Source: DASQZT01 sp035638575
Lineage (GTDB): Bacteria; Acidobacteriota; Terriglobia; Bryobacterales; Bryobacteraceae
Assembly (NCBI GenBank): GCA_035638575.1
Contig: DASQZT010000290.1
Location: 17,043 to 81,042 of the forward strand
DNA length: 64,000 nucleotides
Reading direction: 5' to 3'
Of this stretch, positions 24,248 through 31,841 are shown piece after piece (the first letter of the stretch is position 1; each line of letters opens with the position of its first letter). The translations under genes and the position numbers were made by a program. The notes under the pieces were generated by a model, which had not been told where the DNA came from, did not search any database, and was given only the letters and a program-made list of their open reading frames with translations.

Positions 24248-25558
24248 CTACGCTACTGCCAGGTTAGCCTTGCCGCGCCGGGCCAGAGGAACAAACTCGC
24301 GCTGTTCCGGGCCGACGTAAACCTGCCGCGGCCGGGCGATCTTCTGCTCCTTGTCCTGGAGCAGCTCCTGCCACTGCGCCAGCCAGCCGACCGTGCGCGG
24401 AATCGCGAACAGCACGGTGAACTGGTCGGGCGTGAAGCCCATGGCCTGGTAAATGATCCCCGAATAGAAGTCCACGTTGGGGTAGAGCTTGCGCTTGATG
24501 AAGTACTCGTCGGAAAGCGCGATGCGCTCCAGCTCGATGGCGATGTCCAGCTTGGGATTGCGGCCCGTCACTTCGAACACTTCCTCGGAAACCCGCTTGA
24601 TGATGCGGGCGCGCGGATCGTAATTCTTGTAGACGCGGTGGCCGAAGCCCATCAGCTTGCGCTTGCCCTCCTTCACCAGGCCGATGAACTCCGGGATGTG
24701 ATTGACCGAGCCGATCTCGTCGAGCATCCGCAGGACTTCTTCGTTGGCGCCGCCGTGGAGCGGGCCGGACAGCGCCGCGATGGCCGCCGCGGTAGTGGAG
24801 AATGGGTCGGCTTGGGAGCTGCCCACCGCCCGCATGGTGTTGGTGCTGCAATTCTGCTCGTGGTCCGCATGGAGGATGAACAGGACTTCCAGCGCGCGCG
24901 CCAGCACCGGGTTGGCGGCGTACTTGGGCTCCAGGCGCCTCCACAACATGTTCATGTAGTTCTTGGTGTAGCAGAGGTCCGGATCGGGGTACACGTACGG
25001 CAAGCCGAGGCGGTGCCGGTAGGCGTAGGCGGCGATGGTGGGCATTTTGGCGATCAGCCGCACGATCTGCTCGCGGCGGGACGCCGGGTCGCCGATGTTG
25101 TGGGCGCCGGGGTAGAAGGTGGAGAGCGCGGCGACGGTGGTGATGAGCATGCCCATGGGGTGGGCGTCGTAGTGGAAGCCGTCCATGAACTTCTTGGCAT
25201 TCTCGTGGATCATCGTGTGGCGCATGATCTCGGCATTCCACTGGGCCAGTTGTTCTTCGTCCGGCAAATCGCCCTCGAGCAGCAGGTACGCCACTTCGAG
25301 GTAGGTGCAGTGTTCGGCGAGGTGCTCGATGGGGTATCCGCGGTACCGCAGGATCCCCCGATCGCCGTCCAGGTAGGTGATGGCGCTCTGGCATGAGGCC
25401 GTGTTCATGAATGCCGGATCGTAGGTCATCAGCCCGAAGTCCTCGGGATCAGTCTTGATCTGGCGCAGATCCATCGCGCGAATGGTGCCGCGCTGGATGG
25501 GAATCGTGTAGCTCTGGTTGGTACGATTGTCGACAATAGTCAGCGTCTGGTTGTCCAT
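24248..25558 (-). CDS. gltA: Citrate synthase
   Basis: 436 residues from the ATG at 25558 (an upstream in-frame start at 25702 would add non-homologous residues). Motifs of the enzyme: ILHADHEQNCSTNTMR (catalytic His), SGPLHGGANEEVL (second His) and MGFGHRVYKNYDPRARI (third His and Asp region). It condenses oxaloacetate and acetyl-CoA to citrate, the first TCA step. The N-terminal beta region (TLTIVDNRTNQSYTIPI, then DLRQIKTDPEDFGLMTYDP) is the usual bacterial type II hexameric form. No other TCA gene is adjacent. Confidence 0.96.
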   Translation of the reverse strand: MDNQTLTIVDNRTNQSYTIPIQRGTIRAMDLRQIKTDPEDFGLMTYDPAFMNTASCQSAITYLDGDRGILRYRGYPIEHLAEHCTYLEVAYLLLEGDLPDEEQLAQWNAEIMRHTMIHENAKKFMDGFHYDAHPMGMLITTVAALSTFYPGAHNIGDPASRREQIVRLIAKMPTIAAYAYRHRLGLPYVYPDPDLCYTKNYMNMLWRRLEPKYAANPVLARALEVLFILHADHEQNCSTNTMRAVGSSQADPFSTTAAAIAALSGPLHGGANEEVLRMLDEIGSVNHIPEFIGLVKEGKRKLMGFGHRVYKNYDPRARIIKRVSEEVFEVTGRNPKLDIAIELERIALSDEYFIKRKLYPNVDFYSGIIYQAMGFTPDQFTVLFAIPRTVGWLAQWQELLQDKEQKIARPRQVYVGPEQREFVPLARRGKANLAVA

Positions 25559-25786
25559 GCGTGCGTCCTCCCGGAATCGCACAGATGAGTTGGCCGCAAG
25601 GGCCCCTGCTCTACCTGCACGATGATTTCCACACCCGATTGTTAACAATTTCAACAAGATGTGAATAAAATCGTGGACTTTGAGATAATAAAGGCAGGGC
25701 ACCGGGGCTTTTCACGCAAGCTGCTGGGTGCGGAGAACCCACTTCGCAGAGGGGACAGGTCCCCGGCTTGTACCGGAAGGAGGTCC

Positions 25787-26239
25787 ATGCTTTCTGCGCG
25801 TCTGGTCGGCTTGATTGAGGGGAATTGGGAGGAGATTGCGGCCCGGTTGATCCGTGCCATCCGGGGGCATCCCGACATGCGGCATCTGGCGGCACGCCCG
25901 GAGGCGGAGATCCGCGAATGGTGCCGGGAAATCCTGATCAATCTCGGCCGTTTGCTGTCGGCCGGGAGGGAAGAGGAGGTCCAGCGGCGGTTCCAGGTGA
26001 TGGGCCGCGCCCGTTTTGAAGAGCGGATCCCGCTCGACGAGGCCGTCCTGCGGCTGCACCTTCTGAAGTACAAAATCGCCGGGTTCGTCCACGAACAGGG
26101 ATACACCATGACGGCCATGCAGCTCTACGCCGAAGAGGAACTCGATCAGCGCGTGGGACGCTTCTTCGACGCGTGTGTCTACAACCTGGTGCGCGGCTAC
26201 GAGAATGCGAAGCGGGTCGCCGCGCGGGTGGCCTCGTAG
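25787..26239 (+). CDS. RsbRD N-terminal-like domain protein
   Basis: 150 residues. The ATG at 25787 follows a strong ribosome site (AAGGAGG). All-helical; pattern L.GL.E.NWEEIAARLIRAI, REWCREILINLGRLL, FEERIPLDEAVLRLHLLKYK and RVGRFFDACVYNLVRGYENA match the RsbRD_N/RsbT co-antagonist N-terminal domain, which is a non-heme-globin-like sensor module placed before output domains. Here no output domain is present, so it would act as a stand-alone sensor or adaptor. It lies just left of the accessory island. Confidence 0.7.
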   Translation: MLSARLVGLIEGNWEEIAARLIRAIRGHPDMRHLAARPEAEIREWCREILINLGRLLSAGREEEVQRRFQVMGRARFEERIPLDEAVLRLHLLKYKIAGFVHEQGYTMTAMQLYAEEELDQRVGRFFDACVYNLVRGYENAKRVAARVAS

Positions 26240-26608
26240 CGCGCGGCGGGGCCCTCGAGTCTTTGGCCCGTGACGGGGGCGCTTCGTCTGCGGGCGGAGG
26301 TGGTGGGAAGGGGATTTTCGCACCAAGAACCCGGCTGTACCAATACAGGCCGTCAGGTTTCGGTTTGGCGTTGTGCTTCCGCATGTGTTGTCCGCTTGGA
26401 TTACCGGACACTGGCCGACTTATCATTCCCAATCCGCAAAGTCCGAAACGCATCTGCCTGGCAAAGAGGTGCGCAACTTCGACTCCATCTTTACGTAACG
26501 CCATGGTTCTCGCCTGTTGGCTATCCGGTTCATCGTTAGAGTTCCAGATGATGCGACGGATCGACTTGGCGAACGCTAGGGGAACGCCCTCGTATTGTGG
26601 AGTTGCGT
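26240..26608. other. 369-base gene-poor stretch at the left edge of the accessory island
   Basis: No open frame with family features was recognised. Open frames present on both strands lack a ribosome site and read as low-complexity or shadow-like. The right part (about 26539-26575) contains GTTCCAGATG and downstream bases that resemble a stretch at 33644-33682 on the other side of the island. A decayed gene or recombination scar is likely. Confidence 0.5.
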
Positions 26609-27373
26609 CTAAGGGATGGCCGTTCCGATTTTTCTGCGGGAATCGACGATCCGCAGAAGATGGTTAGCGAGGAAAATGACCTCGATCGCTTCGACGGGAT
26701 CGTTCAGGTCGACGTCGCGGTGCGAGTGTGGGTTCTTGTATGAGCCGATCGCGCCGGCAAAAAGCTCCATGCGCGCCACCCGCTCGCCGCGTTCTGTGGT
26801 CAAATCGGTCAGCGGCCCCTTGTCCGGCGCGAAAGCCTCGCGCATAAGAACTACGCCGATCAGGCTGTTACCCGCGCCGGACGCCTCGCGCACTGAGACT
26901 TCAACCGCTTTCATTGCCTGGAAAGCAGCAACGTCGAACTCGCCGCGCATGAAGGCCATCCACACCTTGTCGGCGATCCTCGTATGCAGCGCTTCCCTGG
27001 GCAGCATGCGGGCGACAGTGTAGCGCGCGAACTCCGCTTCGCTGGCAAACCGGCGGGCGCGGCGGCTCAACACCAGCCAGCCATTGCGGCCGTTCGTCTC
27101 GGGCGCAGGAACGATCAGACTTTGCGCTGCGAGCCAGGCCCACGCCTCGTTCAGAGCGATCTCGATCGCATCGCGCTTTTCCCGCGGATACGCGGTCTGC
27201 TGTCCCGGAATGGAGGATTGGGGCCAGAGTTCGCTGTTGAGATTGCCGGGCATGAACATATCGCGCTGAAAACTGCGCTTCCGCAGCAGGAAAAGGAGCT
27301 TCGCGCCGAGTTCCTCCGGCTCCAGTACGAGCAGTACATCAACATCAGGAATGGCTTGCGTCAATTCGTGCAT
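26609..27373 (-). CDS. TIGR02391 (Ymh) family protein
   Basis: 254 residues from the ATG at 27373, 17 bases after the AbiEii gene stop. The C-terminal part (about 105-250) shows the TIGR02391 pattern: LHTRIADKVWMAFMRGEFDV, AAFQAMKAVEVSVREASG, a GPLTD segment, LFAGAIGSYKNPHSHRDVDL and DPVEAIEVIFLANHLLRIVD. The N-terminal 100 residues have mixed helices. The family is frequently found near restriction and abortive-infection genes, but its biochemical activity is not established. Last gene of the ubiquitin-like operon. Confidence 0.78.
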   Translation of the reverse strand: MHELTQAIPDVDVLLVLEPEELGAKLLFLLRKRSFQRDMFMPGNLNSELWPQSSIPGQQTAYPREKRDAIEIALNEAWAWLAAQSLIVPAPETNGRNGWLVLSRRARRFASEAEFARYTVARMLPREALHTRIADKVWMAFMRGEFDVAAFQAMKAVEVSVREASGAGNSLIGVVLMREAFAPDKGPLTDLTTERGERVARMELFAGAIGSYKNPHSHRDVDLNDPVEAIEVIFLANHLLRIVDSRRKIGTAIP

Positions 27374-27390
27374 AGACCGATCGATTCTCC

Positions 27391-28793
27391 TTACACGATG
27401 TATCCAACGCGCCCATAGCAGCGGTTGCCACAACGGTCCTTGTGCTCGTTCAGCTTCGTATCATATGAGGTGCGCTTGAACCGCTTGTTGCAATAAGGGC
27501 ATTCCACCGTGTACTCGTTGCCGAACGAAGTTTGCGCTCGTTTCGGGCGTGGCGCGGCATAGCCTGATGCGCGCGAAGTAGAAAAGTAGGGATTGCCGAA
27601 ATACCCGGTCGATTTCGTCAGCTCGATTGGAAAGCGCGGCTCGAAGGTCTCTTCCAGGATCGTCACGGAATGGACCTTGTCGGCGATGTAGGATTTGATG
27701 CCGATCTCGCGGCTTCGCCCGCCGACACGGTCCCAGCCGTAGAAGTACTCGCGTCCGACGCCATCGCGGCGGCGCTTGAACACGAGCGCGTAAGGTTCGA
27801 CGATGCGCTCCAGCCCGTCATAGACGAAGCGGAGCAAACGATGAAGCCGGGCCGATTCCATAATGTCGGCCCTCGCCCCGGACGGGAAATAGCTGAGTGT
27901 TGCACGGCCAGGAAAGGGACCGGGCATCCCGGCATAGGCGAACTGGGGTTCGGAGATCGCGAAGATCTCGGCAATGACGTTTCGAAACCAGGTCTCGGCG
28001 TCTTCGAAGGTGAAGAGCGATAGTTTGGGGCAAACGAGATATTCATTCCAGAGGCCGCGGATCGCCTGGAACGGCAGTTCGAGCAGCAGATTGCGCGCGA
28101 TCATAGGCTCCGGCTCATAAATCGTCTGCTTCAGGAAAGTCGTCAAGACCTCGCGCTGGGAGATGGCAAGCAACTTCTGGAAAAACACGGCATGGACAAA
28201 ATCATAAAGGTCCGGCGAGTGTTGCCTTTGCAGGAGGGCCTTCAACTTCGAGGCGAGCAGCTCTTCGAGTTTTACGCAGCGAATATCGGCCTCGCATGAC
28301 GCCGCGTCAGAGTAGGCGTGGATCAGGCGCCGGGATTGAACCGGCAGGAACAGCCGGTCGTATTCCTTAACGTCAAGATCAACCCGGATGCGCACGTCCT
28401 CCTCGCCATAAAAGCTCTTGAAGTAAACTCGCGCGTCGTACATCCGCGCCTCGCTGTCGGCCAGGCGCCTTTCCGATACCCGGCTCTCGTCGACGAGGAA
28501 ATCGACGCCGCTGCGATCGCTTGCGAAGGCGCAGGCCTGCCGGAGGCCCTCCAGCAGCCGATCCGCATCGAGTTCCGTTTGCGTCGAGAAATCGAGATCG
28601 TTCGAAAAGCGCGCATGCTCGAAATAGGCTTTGCGAAAACAGTTGCCCCCTTTCAGGACAAGCAAGGGCTGCAGGACGTTGTGAGCCTGAGCAAGCCCGG
28701 CCAGCAACCAGCCGAACACATGTCACGCTGAACGTTGGAGGTGTGCACACCGAGCTCAGCCGCTTTTGCGTCGATCTCCTGTCTGTCGATCAT
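27391..28793 (-). pseudogene. AbiEii-type nucleotidyltransferase with WYL-like and zinc-finger C terminus, frameshifted near its start
   Basis: From the ATG at 28793 the frame reads MIDRQEIDAKAAELGVHTSN VQRD in one frame, then continues FGWLLAGLAQAHN in another; one missing base near 28720 (GAC-AT-GTG where GAC-TAT-GTG would give the usual D-Y-V) explains it. Downstream 442 codons are intact: the nucleotidyltransferase motif LKGGNCFRKAY ... FSNDLDF, RVDLDVKEYD, and the AbiEii motif KLEELLASKLKALLQR with PDLYDF. Residues about 290-365 look like a WYL ligand domain (RLLRFVYDGLERIVEPYALV), and the C terminus has CPYC-x16-H-x4-C, a zinc finger. Known AbiEii proteins transfer nucleotides as toxins. 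The lesion may be genuine or an assembly error; a GTG at 28719 could also restart translation. Confidence 0.75.
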
Positions 28794-28810
28794 CTCTTTC
28801 GCGCCGCTTT

Positions 28811-30190
28811 CTACCCCTCGATACAGGGAAGTGCGACCGTGTCGCCCCGCCCATAGCGAAGTCCGGCGCGCCCGCATTCCGGGCAGTTCTCATCGCGCCG
28901 GGGTTGGACGAGATCGTGCCGGCCCTTCAGAAAATGAAACTGCTCGTAATAGAGCTGGGCGCATTCGGGACGAAGGCCTAGGTAATCCAGAAGAAAGTCG
29001 TTCACCGCATGCGATGCCGAAATCGCATTGAGGCTAATGACGCTCGGGTTCGGTTCCTCGACGCCGTAGGCCTGGGCCTTGCGCTCTTCGTCGGTCTTGG
29101 CTTCTTTCGCGAGTTGGCTCGGATCGATGAGCTGGTTGCACCAGAGGCAACCATGCCCCGGCCGCACCGGCCGGTTGGCGCTCATCACTTCGACAAGCCA
29201 TCCGCCTTTGTCTGAACGGATCTTGGACCCGAGTTGAACGCCGGGAACGAGATACTGATGCACCAGGGCGTTGAAGACCAGACGCGCCCGCATCGAGTCG
29301 GCCGCAAGGAACAGATAGTCGCAGCCGGTCAGTTGCCGGGCCGCTGACTCCCGAGCGACATCTTTCCGGATAAGCGTGACTTGCGCGGTAGGATGTCCTT
29401 GAAGAATAAGGCGCTCCGCTACCTCGACCTTATCCGTCGCATCGCGCGCGTCGGAGGCCGTCGCGCCGACGATCCGGGAGAGGTTCGATTCCTCGACCCG
29501 GTCGTCATCGACGAGATAGAACTCTCCGACTCCCAGCCGGGCGAGATACTCGGCCACGAGGCTGCCGACACCGCCGAGGCCGATGATACCGACGCGGCAA
29601 TCGCCGAGCAACGCTTGGCCCGCCTTCCCGAACATCCGTACCTGACGGTCATAGTTTTCCACCATCCCGTCTGCGGAGAAGTATCTTGGCGAGGGCCGCA
29701 ACCGCTCGATCGTATTGCCGACCACCACGCCTTCGTCGAGCGACAGGCGTGTACCGTCCGGCAGCCAAACATCCGCCTGAACGGAACGGCGGCCGAAAAC
29801 GAGAGCGCCGACCGGCATGCCTTTCGCGATCTGCAGGAGCGCGGGATAGCCGCGTTCATGCGAATCGTAGTCGATGGAGCTGAACCCAACTTCCTGGTCG
29901 CTGCCGTGATTGTGCACGGCGAGATAAGCGAGCCGCTCGTCGCGGGCGCGCGTAATAAGGCGGTGAATGAATTTCGGGGTGAGGGCGCGGTGTCCGTAGG
30001 TGCCCTGAACGTAGTCCGTGCCCTCGGCCGCGAGATGAACTTCGCGCACACAGAGGGTCAACTGTCCATCGGCACAGGCTGTGCCGGCCAGCAGCACGGC
30101 GCCGTGCTCATCGTGATCGCCGGGAAAGAGATGCTTGGCGAGAATGTCGAAATCCTGCCGCGCCATCCGCAAACGGCATGTCGTCGTCAT
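28811..30190 (-). CDS. JAB/JAMM peptidase fused to E1/ThiF-like activating domain
   Basis: 459 residues. The N-terminal 165 residues are a JAB domain with candidate metal ligands E28 (HDEHGAVLL), H93 and H95 (LAVHNHGSD) and S104/D107 (FSSID). The second half is a ThiF/E1 Rossmann domain: NYDRQVRMFG at about 179, nucleotide loop GLGGVGS (204-210), acidic end of strand 2 (LVDDDRVEESNLSRIV) and zinc cysteines C348/C351 and C436/C439. It should adenylate a ubiquitin-like protein's C terminus and may also trim it. ATGA overlap with the E2-like gene. JAB-E1 fusions next to multi-Ubl and E2-like genes are known from comparative genomics of bacterial ubiquitin-like systems. Confidence 0.9.
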   Translation of the reverse strand: MTTTCRLRMARQDFDILAKHLFPGDHDEHGAVLLAGTACADGQLTLCVREVHLAAEGTDYVQGTYGHRALTPKFIHRLITRARDERLAYLAVHNHGSDQEVGFSSIDYDSHERGYPALLQIAKGMPVGALVFGRRSVQADVWLPDGTRLSLDEGVVVGNTIERLRPSPRYFSADGMVENYDRQVRMFGKAGQALLGDCRVGIIGLGGVGSLVAEYLARLGVGEFYLVDDDRVEESNLSRIVGATASDARDATDKVEVAERLILQGHPTAQVTLIRKDVARESAARQLTGCDYLFLAADSMRARLVFNALVHQYLVPGVQLGSKIRSDKGGWLVEVMSANRPVRPGHGCLWCNQLIDPSQLAKEAKTDEERKAQAYGVEEPNPSVISLNAISASHAVNDFLLDYLGLRPECAQLYYEQFHFLKGRHDLVQPRRDENCPECGRAGLRYGRGDTVALPCIEG

Positions 30191-30573
30191 TGCAATTTCT
30201 CCAGATAGTCCAGCACCTTCAGGATTTTCCTTCCGACTTTTTGCAGGCCGCTCTGCGCGGAACTGTTGCGCCGTGACACCTGGATCGCGGGTCTCCCCTC
30301 GAAATGGTGGCCGGGCGTCACGGGCGTGGTGAACGGAACCCCGCTGGCGCGAACGACATTTGCGCCGATATACACGGGGTAGATATCCGCATACGGATAT
30401 TGCGCCGGAATCTGAAAGCCGACCCAGGTCGACTCCGGCCGGAATTTCGGGCCGAGCGTGATCGGCTCCATGACCACATAGGCTCCGCCTTGCCCGTCTT
30501 CACGCACGGTGAAGCTGGCGGGGCTGAACTGCCGTTTGAGCTCTTCGATGCCTGACGACACCTCGACCTTCAT
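30187..30573 (-). CDS. E2/UBC-like protein (prokaryotic E2 family E type), without cysteine
   Basis: 128 residues. The order of secondary structure fits the E2 fold: a first helix (EVSSGIEELKRQF), a strand meander (TVREDGQGGAYVVMEPITLG, FRPESTWVGFQIPAQYPYA with the typical E2 'P..YP' segment), an element containing PGHHFEGRPAIQVSRR where a canonical E2 would show HPN....C, and a C-terminal helix GLQKVGRKILKVLDYL. There is no cysteine anywhere, so it cannot form a classical E2 thioester. It may act as a non-catalytic E2 variant, or use another residue (the His pair or serines). Located between the Ubl gene and the JAB-E1 gene. Confidence 0.75.
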   Translation of the reverse strand: MKVEVSSGIEELKRQFSPASFTVREDGQGGAYVVMEPITLGPKFRPESTWVGFQIPAQYPYADIYPVYIGANVVRASGVPFTTPVTPGHHFEGRPAIQVSRRNSSAQSGLQKVGRKILKVLDYLEKLQ

Positions 30574-30588
30574 AAAACGCGCTCCGAT

Positions 30589-31116
30589 CTAAGAATTGTC
30601 GTCAGGCGCAATGGCTGTGAAGCGCAGATGCTCGCGCAGGTGCACCTCATCGTTATCACCGACGATCCGGCTAGTCCCGTTGGGAAGCTCTTCCTGCAAG
30701 ACGAAGTTGGGCTCGATGTGAACGCCCTGCGCGATCGCCGCTGCCTTGATCTCACCGCCGGTCGCCCGGTGCCCCTCCAGCTTCACGAGCTGCTCGTTAA
30801 CCGTGATGACCAAGACGTGAACCTTCTTCTGCGCCGTAAAGCGAAGGCCCGCGCGCAGCTCGACGTGTTCATGATCGGCTACGGTCCGCCGCCCGCCGCC
30901 GGGGAGATCCTCCTCCAGAACGAAATCGAGTTCTATCGGCACGCCCTGCTCGATCGCGGCGATCTTGATCTCGCGGCCGGTCGCCGAATGTCCGACAAGG
31001 TTGACGGGCCTGTCGTTGACCGAGACCGTCACGATGTGGTCCCTGGGCTCGTGCCCCTCACGCCGTTCGCCGGCAAGCAGCTCGGCGCTTTGGCTCTGTG
31101 CGTTATTCGCGTCCAT
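30589..31116 (-). CDS. Multiubiquitin-type protein: two tandem ubiquitin-like domains
   Basis: 175 residues from the ATG at 31116, seven bases after AAGGAG. Two beta-grasp repeats: residues about 27-96 (DHIVTVSVNDRPVNLVGHSA, then GREIKIAAIEQG, VPIELDFVLEEDLPGGG, HVELRAGLRFTA) and 99-168 (VHVLVITVNEQLVKLEGHRA, then GGEIKAAAIAQG, VHIEPNFVLQEELPNG, VHLREHLRFTA). The pair is clearly duplicated. No C-terminal di-glycine is present; the protein ends FTAIAPDDNS, so either a shorter core is exposed by a peptidase or conjugation does not follow the GG rule. It is the first gene of the operon and the likely modifier or scaffold. Confidence 0.88.
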   Translation of the reverse strand: MDANNAQSQSAELLAGERREGHEPRDHIVTVSVNDRPVNLVGHSATGREIKIAAIEQGVPIELDFVLEEDLPGGGRRTVADHEHVELRAGLRFTAQKKVHVLVITVNEQLVKLEGHRATGGEIKAAAIAQGVHIEPNFVLQEELPNGTSRIVGDNDEVHLREHLRFTAIAPDDNS

Positions 31117-31143
31117 GTTTTCTCCTTGCCAGTTAGGCATCTA

Positions 31144-31159
31144 ATTGCTAAACTGCAAT
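31144..31159. promoter_or_regulatory. Operator-like inverted repeat O1 (ATTGC-N6-GCAAT)
   Basis: ATTGC at 31144-31148 and GCAAT at 31155-31159, spacer TAAACT. It is identical in half-sites and spacing to the repeat at 31199-31214, centre to centre 55 bases. It lies just downstream of the predicted start point of the minus-strand ubiquitin-like operon, a position suited to repression by the divergently encoded HTH protein. Confidence 0.7.
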
Positions 31160-31170
31160 CGTATGGACCT

Positions 31171-31199
31171 ACTTTAGGATAGTCTAACTAGAAAGTCAA
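31171..31199 (-). promoter_or_regulatory. Putative sigma70-type promoter of the ubiquitin-like operon
   Basis: On the minus strand TTGACT (31199 to 31194) and TAAAGT (31176 to 31171) are separated by 17 bases, close to consensus. The -35 abuts operator O2 and operator O1 would lie just after the start site. Distance to the first ATG (31116) is about 50 bases. Confidence 0.5.
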
Positions 31200-31214
31200 T
31201 TGCTTTTTAGCAAT
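31199..31214. promoter_or_regulatory. Operator-like inverted repeat O2 (ATTGC-N6-GCAAT)
   Basis: ATTGC at 31199-31203 and GCAAT at 31210-31214, spacer TTTTTA. Same half-sites and spacing as O1. It overlaps or touches the predicted -35 of the minus-strand operon and lies 18 bases before the ATG of the HTH gene, so binding could also limit that gene. Confidence 0.7.
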
Positions 31215-31232
31215 CACGAATGAGGACACGGC

Positions 31233-31595
31233 ATGTCGGCTGAAAATAAAGGGTTTAATGGGGATGGCTTCTATCGCGCACTGGAGGCGACCGTCACCGC
31301 CCGGTCGAAGAACTGGAAGCAGGTTGCGGCCGAGACCGGCGTAAGCGCATCCACCCTCGCCCGAATGGCGCAAGGCCGAAGGCCCGATGCGGCCAGCCTC
31401 GCCGCTCTTTCCGCCTGGGCGGCGCTGAACCCATCCGACTTTGTCGAGGCTCCCTACAAAGCCCAGCAGCCGGAGCCGATGGCGCAAATCTCAACACTCC
31501 TCCGCGCCGATCCCAGCCTCGATGCCGAAAGCGCCGAAGTCGTCGAGGCGATCTTCCGCGCCGCCTACGAACGCCTCCGCAAGCCCGAGCGTTGA
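31233..31595 (+). CDS. HTH (XRE-like) transcriptional regulator
   Basis: 120 residues, GAGG ribosome site before the ATG. A helix-turn-helix of the XRE/lambda-repressor type lies at about 25-70: WKQVAAETGVSASTLARMAQ followed by GRRPDAASLAALSAWAAL. The C-terminal 45 residues are helical (AEVVEAIFRAAYERL) and probably dimerise. It is divergent from the ubiquitin-like operon, and two identical inverted repeats lie between them, so autoregulation and operon repression are likely. No peptidase or sensor domain for induction is visible. Confidence 0.85.
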   Translation: MSAENKGFNGDGFYRALEATVTARSKNWKQVAAETGVSASTLARMAQGRRPDAASLAALSAWAALNPSDFVEAPYKAQQPEPMAQISTLLRADPSLDAESAEVVEAIFRAAYERLRKPER

Positions 31596-31627
31596 TCCGA
31601 ACGCCGCCGCGTTCGTCTGCTCAGCCG

Positions 31628-31813
31628 TTAACACTTCAGCGGCCAGTGGCGGCTTTCGGCCGCTAACATCCGGCGCTCCTCGACGATCTTCACGATCTCG
31701 GGAATGACCTCATCGTTCATGGTTCGCTGGAATTCGGCGAGGGCATTGGGGTCAACGGGGGTGAGGCCTTCGATAGCCTCAAAAACATCAGCGTCTTTCT
31801 TCTCCTTGTCCAT
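31628..31813 (-). CDS. 61-residue acidic protein ending in cysteine, paired with the papain-like peptidase gene
   Basis: Start chosen at the ATG at 31813, preceded by AAGGAG; a longer frame to 31894 would overlap the peptidase gene more. The sequence is acidic and helical (KKDADVFEAIEGLTPVDPNA, then ALAEFQRTMNDEVIPEIVKI) and ends HWPLKC. No known family recognised. It is 28 bases downstream of the peptidase stop, so co-expression is likely; it could be an inhibitor, activator or substrate of that enzyme. Confidence 0.6.
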   Translation of the reverse strand: MDKEKKDADVFEAIEGLTPVDPNALAEFQRTMNDEVIPEIVKIVEERRMLAAESRHWPLKC

Positions 31814-31841
31814 TCCTCGCTCCTTAACCTTCGGAACACCT

